From Gallionella sp. (GTDB taxonomy: Bacteria; Pseudomonadota; Gammaproteobacteria; Burkholderiales; Gallionellaceae): a stretch of 64,000 bases of DNA. Position numbers and translations under genes: made by a program. Positions 55,583 through 64,000 of the stretch are shown here, piece by piece; within the stretch, counting starts at the first letter, position 1; each line of letters begins with the position of its first letter. Location of the stretch: positions 248,001 to 312,000 of the forward strand of contig JALNYK010000001.1 in assembly GCA_023229845.1 (NCBI GenBank), written 5' to 3'. Under the pieces are notes generated by a model. The model was not told the DNA's origin and did no database searches. It worked only from the letters and a program-made list of their open reading frames with translations.

Positions 55583-56774
55583 ACCAATACGATCCACGCG
55601 AGACGAGGCAGTCGATGCGACCAAGAGGATGCGTTACCAGCTCCAGCGCGCGGCCCAGGGCCTGCTGCCGGGCGAGCGCGTGAAGCATTGCCAGCGCAGC
55701 ACGATGAGCGAGAGCGGCGTGGCCGTGTTTCGCACCAGCGACAGCGGCGCATCGTTCGGCAACCTGACGACCTGCGGCAGTGTGTGGCACTGCCCGGTAT
55801 GCGCGGCCAAGATCACCGAGCAGCGCCGCATCGAACTGCAGGACGCGATCACCGCCTGGACGAAGAAGGGCGGCGAGGTTTACCTGATGAGCCAGACATT
55901 CCCGCACCAGTTGAACCAGGCGCTCGCCGACAACCTCGCGCTGTTTTCGAAAGCACAGCAGAAATTCAAGAACAGCCGCGCCTACAAGCGAATCATGGAA
56001 GAGATCAGCAGCGCCGGCAGCATCCGCGCCCTGGAAGTAACCCACGGCGAGAACGGCTGGCATCCGCACACGCATACGCTGGTGTTCGCCTTCCCCGGCC
56101 AGTTGAAGCTGCTCGAACAGCTAGACATGGTGTGGATCGACACGCTGGTCAAGATCGGGCTGGCTGATCGCAGCCAGCTGAACGAAATGCTGCAGTACGC
56201 CTTCGACGTGCAGAACGGCGACTACGCCGCTGAGTACGTCGCGAAATTCGGCCACGAACCCAGCGCGACCTCGAAGACGCTGACCAACTCACACTGGGGC
56301 GCATCACACGAACTCACCAAGGGCCACCAGAAGGTGGGCCGCAGACTCAGCGGCCGCACCGCCTTCACGCTGCTGCGCGACTACGTCGAAGGCGACGAAA
56401 TGGCCGGCGAACTGTTCCAGGAATACGGCAAGCACTTCAAGGGCAAGCGGCAACTGTTCTGGTCGCCGAAGCTGCGCAAGGCGCTGACACTGCCTGAAGA
56501 CGAACGCACCGACGAAGAGATCGCCGCCGAAGAGTTACCGGAGCGCGAGCTGGTGACGGTGCTGGATCACGAGCAATGGCGGCTGGTGCTTAGTCGCAAT
56601 GCTCGCTTCGAAATCTTGAGGGTCGCCGAGGATGAAGGCGCAGTCGGCGTAGCGCGGTTGCTGGCTGAACTGACCGAGCGGCGATATACGCACAGTGACC
56701 ACTACTGGGAACGAGGGCGGCGAGGATGGAACCACCTGGGCGGATTCATCGGCAAAGCAGCGATGGATGCCTGA
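55536..56774 (+). CDS. Rolling-circle replication initiator (HUH Rep)
   Basis: The 412-residue protein has a Cys pair WHCPVC after FGNLTTCGS near 80-90 (zinc-binding in this family), HUH motif HPHTHTL at 176-182 (ENGWHPHTHTLVFAF), and the catalytic-Tyr helix DYAAEYVAKF near 229-238 with Tyr230 and Tyr234. These are the motifs of Rep_1-type plasmid/phage initiators that nick a double-strand origin and stay covalently attached. The start is TTG at 55536 or ATG 55629; the shorter one has AAGAGG right before it. It explains the origin-like DNA near 52.4-52.6 kb. Confidence 0.85.
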   Translation: MGICANTVHTPPNLNKPIRSTRDEAVDATKRMRYQLQRAAQGLLPGERVKHCQRSTMSESGVAVFRTSDSGASFGNLTTCGSVWHCPVCAAKITEQRRIELQDAITAWTKKGGEVYLMSQTFPHQLNQALADNLALFSKAQQKFKNSRAYKRIMEEISSAGSIRALEVTHGENGWHPHTHTLVFAFPGQLKLLEQLDMVWIDTLVKIGLADRSQLNEMLQYAFDVQNGDYAAEYVAKFGHEPSATSKTLTNSHWGASHELTKGHQKVGRRLSGRTAFTLLRDYVEGDEMAGELFQEYGKHFKGKRQLFWSPKLRKALTLPEDERTDEEIAAEELPERELVTVLDHEQWRLVLSRNARFEILRVAEDEGAVGVARLLAELTERRYTHSDHYWERGRRGWNHLGGFIGKAAMDA

Positions 56775-56837
56775 TAACGCTGCGCGCCGGAACCGCCAAG
56801 CACCGACGCGCAACTCACCTTGATAGGGAAGGCTGAT

Positions 56838-57524
56838 ATGAAGAATACCACCGGCAAGAATAAAGCGCACGGCTACCCCAGCAAGGAAAGCCGCTGGGCG
56901 TACTACATGCAAGCCATCGAACCAACTTCGCAAGAGCTCAACGATGCGTTCCCCGGCTATCACCCGCAATGGCTTCAACTGTCTCAGAAGTTCACCATCT
57001 CGCCGGCCCACTTCAAGGCGATGCGCGAGTCGCTGGGACTGTCCGTTGAACAGTGTGCCGCGTATCTACGCACCAGCTCCAACAGTGTTTACAAATGGGA
57101 GCGGGGTGATGCCAACGTGCCGTTCCCGGCATTTGAATTGCTGCGCGTGATTCGGGAAAGCGTGTCGTTCAAAACATCTCATCCGAAGTGGGAAGGCTGG
57201 TTTATCAACGAGCGTGGCGTGATGCACTCGCCCAACATTGGCGGCAAGGGATTCACGCCAGAATATTTGGAGTGGGTTTCATGGCAGGGCACGGAAGCCG
57301 GAAAGCTGCGCGGGGAGGTCTCTACTTTGCAAGCCAAACTCGACAAGGCCGTCGAAGAGAACACCAATTTGCGCCAAATGTTCGTCGCGCATGGCGTGGT
57401 CGACGAACTCGCTGCGATGCAAAACACGATTAACGACCTGATGGTGCGCATCGCGACCGCCAAGGTACTTCCATTCGTCGCCCCATCCATCCAAGTTGAA
57501 CAACTCAAGGAGAAAACAGCATGA
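56838..57524 (+). CDS. HTH-DUF3653 protein
   Basis: The 228-residue product starts MKNTTGKNKAHGYPSKESRW. A Cro/C1-like helix-turn-helix (AMRESLGLSVEQCAAYLRTSSNSVYKWERGD, about 62-100) is followed by the DUF3653 pattern WEGWFINERGVMHSPNIGGKGFTPEYLEWVSWQG. A coiled coil follows (GEVSTLQAKLDKAVEENTNL). DUF3653 proteins occur in prophages and filamentous-phage-like elements. GGGAAGG lies 6 bp before the ATG; an earlier start at 56820 is less likely. Its stop overlaps the next ATG. Confidence 0.85.
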   Translation: MKNTTGKNKAHGYPSKESRWAYYMQAIEPTSQELNDAFPGYHPQWLQLSQKFTISPAHFKAMRESLGLSVEQCAAYLRTSSNSVYKWERGDANVPFPAFELLRVIRESVSFKTSHPKWEGWFINERGVMHSPNIGGKGFTPEYLEWVSWQGTEAGKLRGEVSTLQAKLDKAVEENTNLRQMFVAHGVVDELAAMQNTINDLMVRIATAKVLPFVAPSIQVEQLKEKTA

Positions 57525-57712
57525 GATCAATCCGCCCCGTTTCCGCCTACACCGGCAGCACCGACATCAGCATCAACGCATCGATCAGCTGGAGAAAAAT
57601 CCAGCAGCGTTGCCGGCTGCTGCGGCCAGACTACAAGCCGGCCAGCCGCTACCAGATACGCCTCAAGCACAAGCGCGCAGCACGCCGCATGCAGCCAGAC
57701 GTGGTGAGGTAA
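57521..57712 (+). CDS. Small basic protein (63 aa)
   Basis: The reading MRSIRPVSAYTGSTDISINA is rich in Arg and Lys (WRKIQQRCRLLRPDYKPASRY, HKRAARRMQPDVVR), as expected for a nucleic-acid-binding peptide. It overlaps the preceding gene by ATGA and is followed by a DUF4224 gene after 6 bp. Family unknown. Confidence 0.6.
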   Translation: MRSIRPVSAYTGSTDISINASISWRKIQQRCRLLRPDYKPASRYQIRLKHKRAARRMQPDVVR

Positions 57713-57718
57713 TCGACC

Positions 57719-57928
57719 ATGTTCCTCACACAGGCCGAGCTGGCCGAACTGACCGAGCGCAAGCGCAAGGGCGAGCAAATCGCTTGGCTCAAATCGAACG
57801 GCTATCACTACGCCATCGGCGCGAACGGCCATGCCCGGGTGCTGCGCGAGCACGTCCAGGCGAAGTTGTGCGGCACCATAGCAGCGGCTGCGCCGGCTGC
57901 TGCCGAACCGAACTGGGCCGCAATGTAA
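57719..57928 (+). CDS. DUF4224 domain protein
   Basis: The 69-residue protein fits DUF4224: MFLTQAELAELTERKRKGEQIAWLKSNGYHYAIGANGHARVLREHV. These are small proteins encoded just upstream of tyrosine integrases in phages and islands, probably helping integration or excision. The integrase starts 9 bp later. Confidence 0.9.
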   Translation: MFLTQAELAELTERKRKGEQIAWLKSNGYHYAIGANGHARVLREHVQAKLCGTIAAAAPAAAEPNWAAM

Positions 57929-57937
57929 TCCGCCACC

Positions 57938-58948
57938 ATGGGACGCAAGCGCACGATCAATCACGACCTGCCGCCGAGGATGAACCTCAAGGGCAAAACG
58001 TACTATCACGTTTCCACCGACAGCCCGCGCAAGTGGACGAAGCTCGGGCAGGATTTGGCGATTGCGAAACGCTTGTGGGCCGAGATCGAGGGCGAGCAGC
58101 CGGACCCGAACAACTGCACGTTCGCCGGCATCACGAAGCGATACCGCAAGGAGGTGTTCCCGACCAAGGCACCGCAGACCCAGCGCGATAACGAGAAGGA
58201 ACTTGCCAGACTCGAAGCCGTGTTCGGCGCCATGCCGATCGACGCCATCAAGCCGCACCACATCAAGCGCTACCTGGACGAACGGGGCAAAACGGCCAAG
58301 GTTCGCGCGAACCGCGAGAAGGCACTGTTTAGCCATGTGTTCAACTTCGCACGCGCCTGCGGCTACACCGACTCACCGAACCCTTGCGCCGGCGTACGCG
58401 GCCACCGCGAGACCGGCCGCAACCGCTACGTCGAGCACGACGAATTCCGCGCCGTATGGAATGCTGCGCACTACACCGTGCAGGATGCGATGGACCTGGC
58501 ATACCTGACAGGCCAGCGGCCGGCCGACCTGCTCAAGCTGAACCGCGGCGACATCCGCGACGGCGAACTGTGCCTGGCGCAGAACAAAACCGGCAAGGCC
58601 CTGCGCATCGCCATCGTAGGCGAACTGAAAGACCTGATCGAGCGCATCCTGAGTCGCCAGCATCGCACCATGGGCGGCGATGCCCTGCTGCAGGATGGCA
58701 ACGGCCAGCGGCTCACCTCCGGCGCGCTGCGCGACCGTTTCGACAAGGCGCGCGAGGCTGCAGGCGTCAGCTTCCAGTTCCGCGACATCCGCGCCAAGAC
58801 GGCGACCGACACCGAGAGTCTGGCCCACGCCCAGAAGCTGCTGGGGCACAAGTCCAGGGCGATGACCGAGCACTACACCCGAAACCGAAAAGGCGAGAAG
58901 GTGAAGCCCCTCGAATCGGGAATTGTAGAAAGAGAACCGGAATTGTAG
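57938..58948 (+). CDS. Tyrosine recombinase (integrase) of the element
   Basis: The 336-residue phage-type integrase has an N-terminal arm-binding part (about 1-70), core-binding domain (ITKRYRKEVFPTKAPQTQRDNEKEL) and catalytic domain. The Arg is in LTGQRPADLL near 193. FQFRDIRAKTATD near 285 holds the second Arg, with Arg in place of the usual His. The C-terminal LLGHKSRAMTEHYTR supplies His and the Tyr nucleophile. The 3' end contains two direct copies of AATTGTAGAA, one of which supplies a stop codon. It is adjacent to attR, as expected. Confidence 0.95.
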   Translation: MGRKRTINHDLPPRMNLKGKTYYHVSTDSPRKWTKLGQDLAIAKRLWAEIEGEQPDPNNCTFAGITKRYRKEVFPTKAPQTQRDNEKELARLEAVFGAMPIDAIKPHHIKRYLDERGKTAKVRANREKALFSHVFNFARACGYTDSPNPCAGVRGHRETGRNRYVEHDEFRAVWNAAHYTVQDAMDLAYLTGQRPADLLKLNRGDIRDGELCLAQNKTGKALRIAIVGELKDLIERILSRQHRTMGGDALLQDGNGQRLTSGALRDRFDKAREAAGVSFQFRDIRAKTATDTESLAHAQKLLGHKSRAMTEHYTRNRKGEKVKPLESGIVEREPEL

Positions 58949-58950
58949 AA
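58919..58950. other. Candidate integrase arm-type sites, right end
   Basis: GGAATTGTAGAAAGA occurs at 58919-58933 and again at 58939-58953 with a 20-bp period, the second copy ending the integrase gene. The same motif occurs at the left end (51139-51210). Confidence 0.65.
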
Positions 58951-58954
58951 AGAC

Positions 58955-58980
58955 AAAAGGCCTGCATCGCTGCAAGCCTT
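58955..58980 (-). terminator. Element-borne terminator after the tRNA gene
   Basis: On the minus strand AAAGGCTTGCA-GCGA-TGCAGGCCTTT with a following T-run (TTTTG) and one G-T pair lies 9 bp past the encoded CCA. It would end the tRNA transcript and replace the native terminator now at the other end (51020-51044). Confidence 0.7.
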
Positions 58981-58988
58981 TGTTTGTA

Positions 58989-59033
58989 TGGTGGGCCCAG
59001 TAGGACTTGAACCTACGACCAAAGGATTATGAG
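58989..59033. other. attR: 3' part of the tRNA gene
   Basis: 45 bp identical to attL at 51051-51095, covering the CCA end, T arm, variable loop and part of the anticodon arm. The element's arrival keeps the tRNA intact at this side. Confidence 0.95.
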
Positions 59034-59065
59034 TCCTCTGCTCTAACCAACTGAGCTATGGGCCC
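58989..59065 (-). tRNA. tRNA with CAT anticodon, probably tRNA-Ile2 (k2C34)
   Basis: A 77-nt cloverleaf on the minus strand: acceptor GGGCCCA/TGGGCCC, D arm GCTC...GAGC, anticodon arm AGGACT-CAT-AATCCTT, T arm GTAGG-TTCAAGT-CCTAC, encoded CCA. The variable/T region TTGGTCG...GGTTCAAGTCC resembles E. coli ileX more than elongator Met, so lysidine modification by TilS is likely, but tRNA-Met cannot be excluded. It lies 8 bp after rpoD. Confidence 0.92.
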
Positions 59066-59073
59066 GTAAACGG

Positions 59074-61005
<1,932 letters not shown>

Positions 61006-61106
61006 ATCCAGATTCCCAATTGCGTAATGCCGCTCAATGCCGCAGAAAAGCGGCGAATTATACCCGAATCCAACCGAATTTTTCCAATCTTCCCCGAGAC
61101 TTCGTC

Positions 61107-62831
61107 TCAGCGCCCCACCTGCACGTAAAGCTTCAGCTCCGCCTCGGTCAGACAAGCCCACCCACCTTGTTTCACCTTGGCCTGCAACACCTCAAACTCA
61201 TGGCGACGCCTGTCTCTCTCGAAGCTATTCATCAGACCCGCAAATTCTCCATCCACATCGAACGCCTCGCCCCAACTCAACATATCCGCCTCCGCCGCAG
61301 CCAGCGTCCTTTCATGCATAGAGCCCTGAAAATACTGCGTCAGCGCCGGCCCGCTCAACGCATAACCCGCTTCGCGCAGCACAGCTAACAACGCCGAAAT
61401 CGCCTCGCCCTCCGCCCCGTCACCCCGCCAATCCTCTGGCAACTGCGCTCCCAACGCGGGCTTCGCAAGCAAGCATTGCAGCAATAGCCGATGCCCAGAA
61501 GGCGCGGTGCGTCCGACTTTTTTCGGCGCCGGACGCGGCGCACGCGCAACAGGGCTGACCTCGTACAGCTCTTCCAACTCGGCCTGGCTCACACCGGCGA
61601 GCGCGGCAACTTCCTTGCGCAACAGCAGCGCCGTCGCCGGCGCGGCAATCGCAATCAGCAACGGCTTGGCGCGCTGCAGCAACTGGTTGCGCCCCTCCGG
61701 GCTACGCAAGTCCAGTCCGGCACTGACTTCGCGCAGCAGATAAGCGGACAACGGCATCGCTTCCTGCACGCGCTGCTCGAACGCCTCCTTGCCGAACTCG
61801 CGAATGAAACTATCCGGGTCGTGTTCGACCGGCAAGAACAAAAAGCTGATGCGCTTGCCATCCTGCAGCTGCGGCAACGCATTCTCCAGCGCGCGCCATG
61901 CCGCCTTCTGCCCAGCCTTATCGCCGTCGAAGCTGAACACGATATGCTCGACCAGACGCAACAATTTCTGCACATGATAGGGAGTGGTCGCCGTACCCAG
62001 CGTCGCGACGGCGTACTCCACGCCGTGCTGCGCCAGCGCCACCACATCCATATAGCCCTCGACCACCAGCACCCGCTGCGCTCCGCGTATCGACTTCTGC
62101 GCCTGAAACAGGCCGTACAACTCGCGCCCCTTCTCGAACAGCGGCGTCTCCGGCGAATTCAAATACTTCGGCTCGCCCTTGTCCAGCACGCGCCCGCCGA
62201 AGCCGATGACCTGGCCCCGCACGTTGATGATGGGAAACATGATGCGGTCGCGAAAACGGTCGTAGCGCTTATGATCTTCCTCATTGACGATCACCAACCC
62301 GGTCTCGCTCAACGTATCGCTCTGGTAATCGGGGAATGCGGCAGCGAGACTCTGCCAGCCCTCCGGCGCATAGCCGATGCCGAAGCGCGCTGCTATCTCG
62401 CCGGACAGGCCGCGCCGCTTCAGGTAATCGATCGCGCGCGGCGACTGCTTGAGTTGCTCGCGGTAGTAACGCGTCGCGGTCTGCATCACCTCGTACAGAT
62501 CGGGCGCAACTTTCTGGTAGATCTCACCAGCAGACGAGCGCTCGTGCGGCACTTCCATGCCCGCGCCACGCGCCAGCTCTTCGACCGCCTCGACAAATCC
62601 CAAGCCGACATGCTCCATCACGAAGCCGATCGCCGTGCCATGCGCACCGCATCCGAAGCAGTGATAGAACTGCTTGGACTGACTGACAGTGAACGACGGG
62701 GATTTTTCGTTATGGAACGGACAACAGGCGACGTAGTTGGCACCCGCCTTCTTCAGCGGCACATGACGCTCGACCACATCCACGATGTCGAGACGATTGA
62801 GCAAGTCCTGAATGAAACTTTTTGGAATCAA
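61107..62831 (-). CDS. dnaG: DNA primase
   Basis: The 574-residue primase contains an N-terminal zinc ribbon (CCPFHNEKSPSF and HCFGCGAHG), the catalytic core with TOPRIM motif VVEGYMDVVALAQHG and FSFDGDKAGQKAA. The helical C-terminal domain that binds the replicative helicase runs from about residue 430. It makes RNA primers at the replication fork. Order rpsU-yqeY-dnaG-rpoD is the conserved macromolecular synthesis cluster. Confidence 0.97.
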   Translation of the reverse strand: MIPKSFIQDLLNRLDIVDVVERHVPLKKAGANYVACCPFHNEKSPSFTVSQSKQFYHCFGCGAHGTAIGFVMEHVGLGFVEAVEELARGAGMEVPHERSSAGEIYQKVAPDLYEVMQTATRYYREQLKQSPRAIDYLKRRGLSGEIAARFGIGYAPEGWQSLAAAFPDYQSDTLSETGLVIVNEEDHKRYDRFRDRIMFPIINVRGQVIGFGGRVLDKGEPKYLNSPETPLFEKGRELYGLFQAQKSIRGAQRVLVVEGYMDVVALAQHGVEYAVATLGTATTPYHVQKLLRLVEHIVFSFDGDKAGQKAAWRALENALPQLQDGKRISFLFLPVEHDPDSFIREFGKEAFEQRVQEAMPLSAYLLREVSAGLDLRSPEGRNQLLQRAKPLLIAIAAPATALLLRKEVAALAGVSQAELEELYEVSPVARAPRPAPKKVGRTAPSGHRLLLQCLLAKPALGAQLPEDWRGDGAEGEAISALLAVLREAGYALSGPALTQYFQGSMHERTLAAAEADMLSWGEAFDVDGEFAGLMNSFERDRRRHEFEVLQAKVKQGGWACLTEAELKLYVQVGR

Positions 62832-62904
62832 ATCAGCACCCTTTCATCTCGACCGACTCGGGCATCTCGACCAGCCTTGTAGCCGGAAGAACAAAGGATA
62901 GAAA

Positions 62905-63342
62905 TTACTTGGCGAGTTGCGCCTTGATCAGTGCGGAGACCTTGCCCATGTCGGCACGCCCGGCCAGTTGAGCCTTGAGCACGCCCATCACCTTGCCCAT
63001 ATCCTGCGGACCGGTTGCCGCGATCGCTTCGGCGACCGCGACATTGATCTCCGCCTCGCTCAACTGCTGCGGCATATAGGCCTGCAGCACACTCATCTCG
63101 AACTTCTCGACATCGGCCAGATCCTGGCGGCCTGCCGCCTCGTACTGGCTGATCGAGTCGCGACGCTGCTTCATCATCTTTTCGATGATGGCGACCACAT
63201 CCGCATCCGTCAATTCGATGCGCTCATCCACCTCGCGCTGCTTCATCGCCGCGAGCAAAAGACGAATAGCCCCGAGGCGCGCCGCTTCTCTGGCGCGCAT
63301 CGCGGCTTTCATGTCATCGCTGATCTGCTGCTTGAGACTCAT
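62905..63342 (-). CDS. GatB/YqeY domain protein
   Basis: The 145-residue helical protein has MSLKQQISDDMKAAMRAREA, MKQREVDERIELTDADVVAIIEKMMKQR and PQQLSEAEINVAVAEAIAATG. The fold is shared with the tRNA-binding tail of GatB; the stand-alone protein's role is unsettled. A reading starting four codons upstream is possible but the ATG at 63342 gives the family N-terminus. It sits in the conserved position between rpsU and dnaG. Confidence 0.92.
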   Translation of the reverse strand: MSLKQQISDDMKAAMRAREAARLGAIRLLLAAMKQREVDERIELTDADVVAIIEKMMKQRRDSISQYEAAGRQDLADVEKFEMSVLQAYMPQQLSEAEINVAVAEAIAATGPQDMGKVMGVLKAQLAGRADMGKVSALIKAQLAK

Positions 63343-63370
63343 GCCGAAACCCACCCACGAGGGGCAGGAT

Positions 63371-63583
63371 TTAGTACATCTTCGGAGGGAGGGTTTGGCT
63401 GCGCAGGCGCTTGTAATGACGCTTCACTGCAGCAGCCAGCTTGCGCTTACGCTCTGCGGTGGGCTTCTCGTAAAATTCGCGGGCGCGCAGATCGGTCAGC
63501 AGACCGGTCTTTTCCACGGAACGCTTGAAGCGACGCATCGCTACTTCGAACGGCTCATTCTCTTTAACACGTACGGTTGTCAT
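63371..63583 (-). CDS. rpsU: 30S ribosomal protein S21
   Basis: The 70-residue basic protein has MTTVRVKENEPFEVAMRRFKR and EFYEKPTAERKRKLAAAVKRH. S21 helps 30S subunits pair with mRNA. It heads the macromolecular synthesis operon here. GAAGG upstream supports ATG 63583. The 28-bp gap to yqeY shows no terminator. Confidence 0.97.
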   Translation of the reverse strand: MTTVRVKENEPFEVAMRRFKRSVEKTGLLTDLRAREFYEKPTAERKRKLAAAVKRHYKRLRSQTLPPKMY

Positions 63584-63719
63584 GGACAAACTACCTTCTA
63601 CCAAAAAATCGAGGGCGCGATTCTAGCAAAACAAGCCGCCCGTCACAACCTCAATTTTCAGGCCCGGAAAATAACGCCATCGATGGTAACGCCACCACCG
63701 AGCTATCGGCCCTCGACCA

Positions 63720-64000
63720 TCATTTACCCATCGTCGCGCCGACAACGCGCTCAACGTAATCAGGATCGCCGGGACTCCCCCCGGTCACGGCACTCGCGCT
63801 CACGTCATAAATCCAGATTGTAGATCCGGCCTCGACATACGAGGCTGCGCTGCAATTTACAGTAACGACAAAAGGCGCCAGCGTCCCGCTCAACGTTCCA
63901 AGAGAAGTATTCGGCGCACAACCGGCCCACGGCACGGGTGAGCTGGCGGGGCTTAATATGACATGGTAAGCGGCCCATTCGATGCCGCTGCGCGCTGCCT
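63720..64000 (-). CDS. MSHA pilus biogenesis protein MshP-like, C-terminal part
   Basis: An open reading of 93 codons enters from the right edge and ends with TGA at 63720-63722. It reads ARSGIEWAAYHVILSPASSP and PWAGCAPNTSLGTLSGTLAP, then CSAASYVEAGSTIWIYDVSA and DPDYVERVVGATMGK. The ARSGIEWAAY line and the WIYDVSA...YVER end match MshP-type minor pilin proteins as I know them. The N-terminal pilin helix would lie outside the window. The 136-bp space to rpsU (63584-63719) shows no gene. Confidence 0.7.
   Translation of the reverse strand, partial: AARSGIEWAAYHVILSPASSPVPWAGCAPNTSLGTLSGTLAPFVVTVNCSAASYVEAGSTIWIYDVSASAVTGGSPGDPDYVERVVGATMGK

Larger units (their letters stand above)
51051..59033 (+). 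mobile_element. Integrated element with rolling-circle Rep, Fic cargo and tyrosine integrase, in a tRNA gene
   Basis: About 8.0 kb bounded by 45-bp perfect direct repeats of the tRNA 3' end. Contents, in order: Fic protein, AT-rich origin-like region, small membrane protein, XRE repressor, operator-like spacer, HTH protein, six very small genes, HUH Rep, HTH-DUF3653 protein, two small genes (one DUF4224) and integrase. All genes read plus. No capsid, Zot, portal, relaxase or conjugation gene is seen, so it resembles an integrative rolling-circle replicon or a satellite that uses a helper. Confidence 0.9.

Noticed and set aside
51051..59033. Complete prophage or filamentous phage
   Set aside because: No portal, capsid, tail, Zot or morphogenesis gene can be recognised; small membrane proteins alone do not prove a coat protein.

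Overview
The window reads as chromosomal DNA of a GC-rich betaproteobacterium. The order rpsU-yqeY-dnaG-rpoD, tandem LpxL-type acyltransferases beside metK, an S-adenosylhomocysteine (SAH) riboswitch on ahcY, and a groESL operon carrying both a CIRCE operator and a sigma-32 type promoter all fit this. A Nitrosomonadales/Gallionellaceae-like organism is my inference from overall protein resemblance; nothing in the window proves the genus.

Layout. 1-9.9 kb: a large FAD/Fe-S oxidoreductase, RNA ligase-like thpR, a small Cys4 protein with a group II truncated globin and corA, then tcdA, tatD and an MDR quinone oxidoreductase. 10-18.3 kb: aroC, a REP-associated tyrosine transposase with its REP hairpins, msbA, and an slt-cca-EF-hand operon. 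18.4-26.2 kb: a MidA-type methyltransferase, pteridine reductase, ttcA, a duplicated-fold membrane protein, a three-gene overlapping cluster (unknown 243-aa protein, PIN nuclease, YhcH family), trhP, metF and a YvlD-like membrane protein. 26.4-36.6 kb: ahcY with its riboswitch, a lipoprotein/M48 protease cluster, an HD-GYP protein, metK, two lipid A acyltransferases and ubiD. 36.7-45.4 kb: two tandem beta-barrel genes (one halved), dacB, bioA, an SDR epimerase, a nitronate monooxygenase followed by the debris of a second copy, and groESL. 45.5-51 kb: tRNA-Phe, a run of very small genes, and hrpA.

51.05-59.03 kb is an integrated element bounded by 45-bp direct repeats of the 3' end of a CAT-anticodon tRNA gene. 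It carries a Fic protein, an AT-rich origin-like region, two regulators with an operator-like spacer, a string of tiny overlapping genes, an HUH rolling-circle Rep, and a DUF4224-integrase pair beside the tRNA. No capsid, Zot or relaxase gene is visible, so it looks like an integrative rolling-circle replicon or satellite. 59-64 kb is the macromolecular-synthesis cluster (rpoD, dnaG, yqeY, rpsU) and the end of an mshP-like pilus gene.

The most unusual general property is the density of short dispersed hairpin repeats: at least seven kinds. Three are read through in frame inside conserved genes (DUF3683 oxidoreductase, tatD, midA-like) and one supplies the C-terminus of tcdA. One 270-bp element (4313-4582) has near-perfect terminal inverted repeats and two internal hairpins. 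Two copies of a paired-hairpin repeat differ by compensatory base changes.
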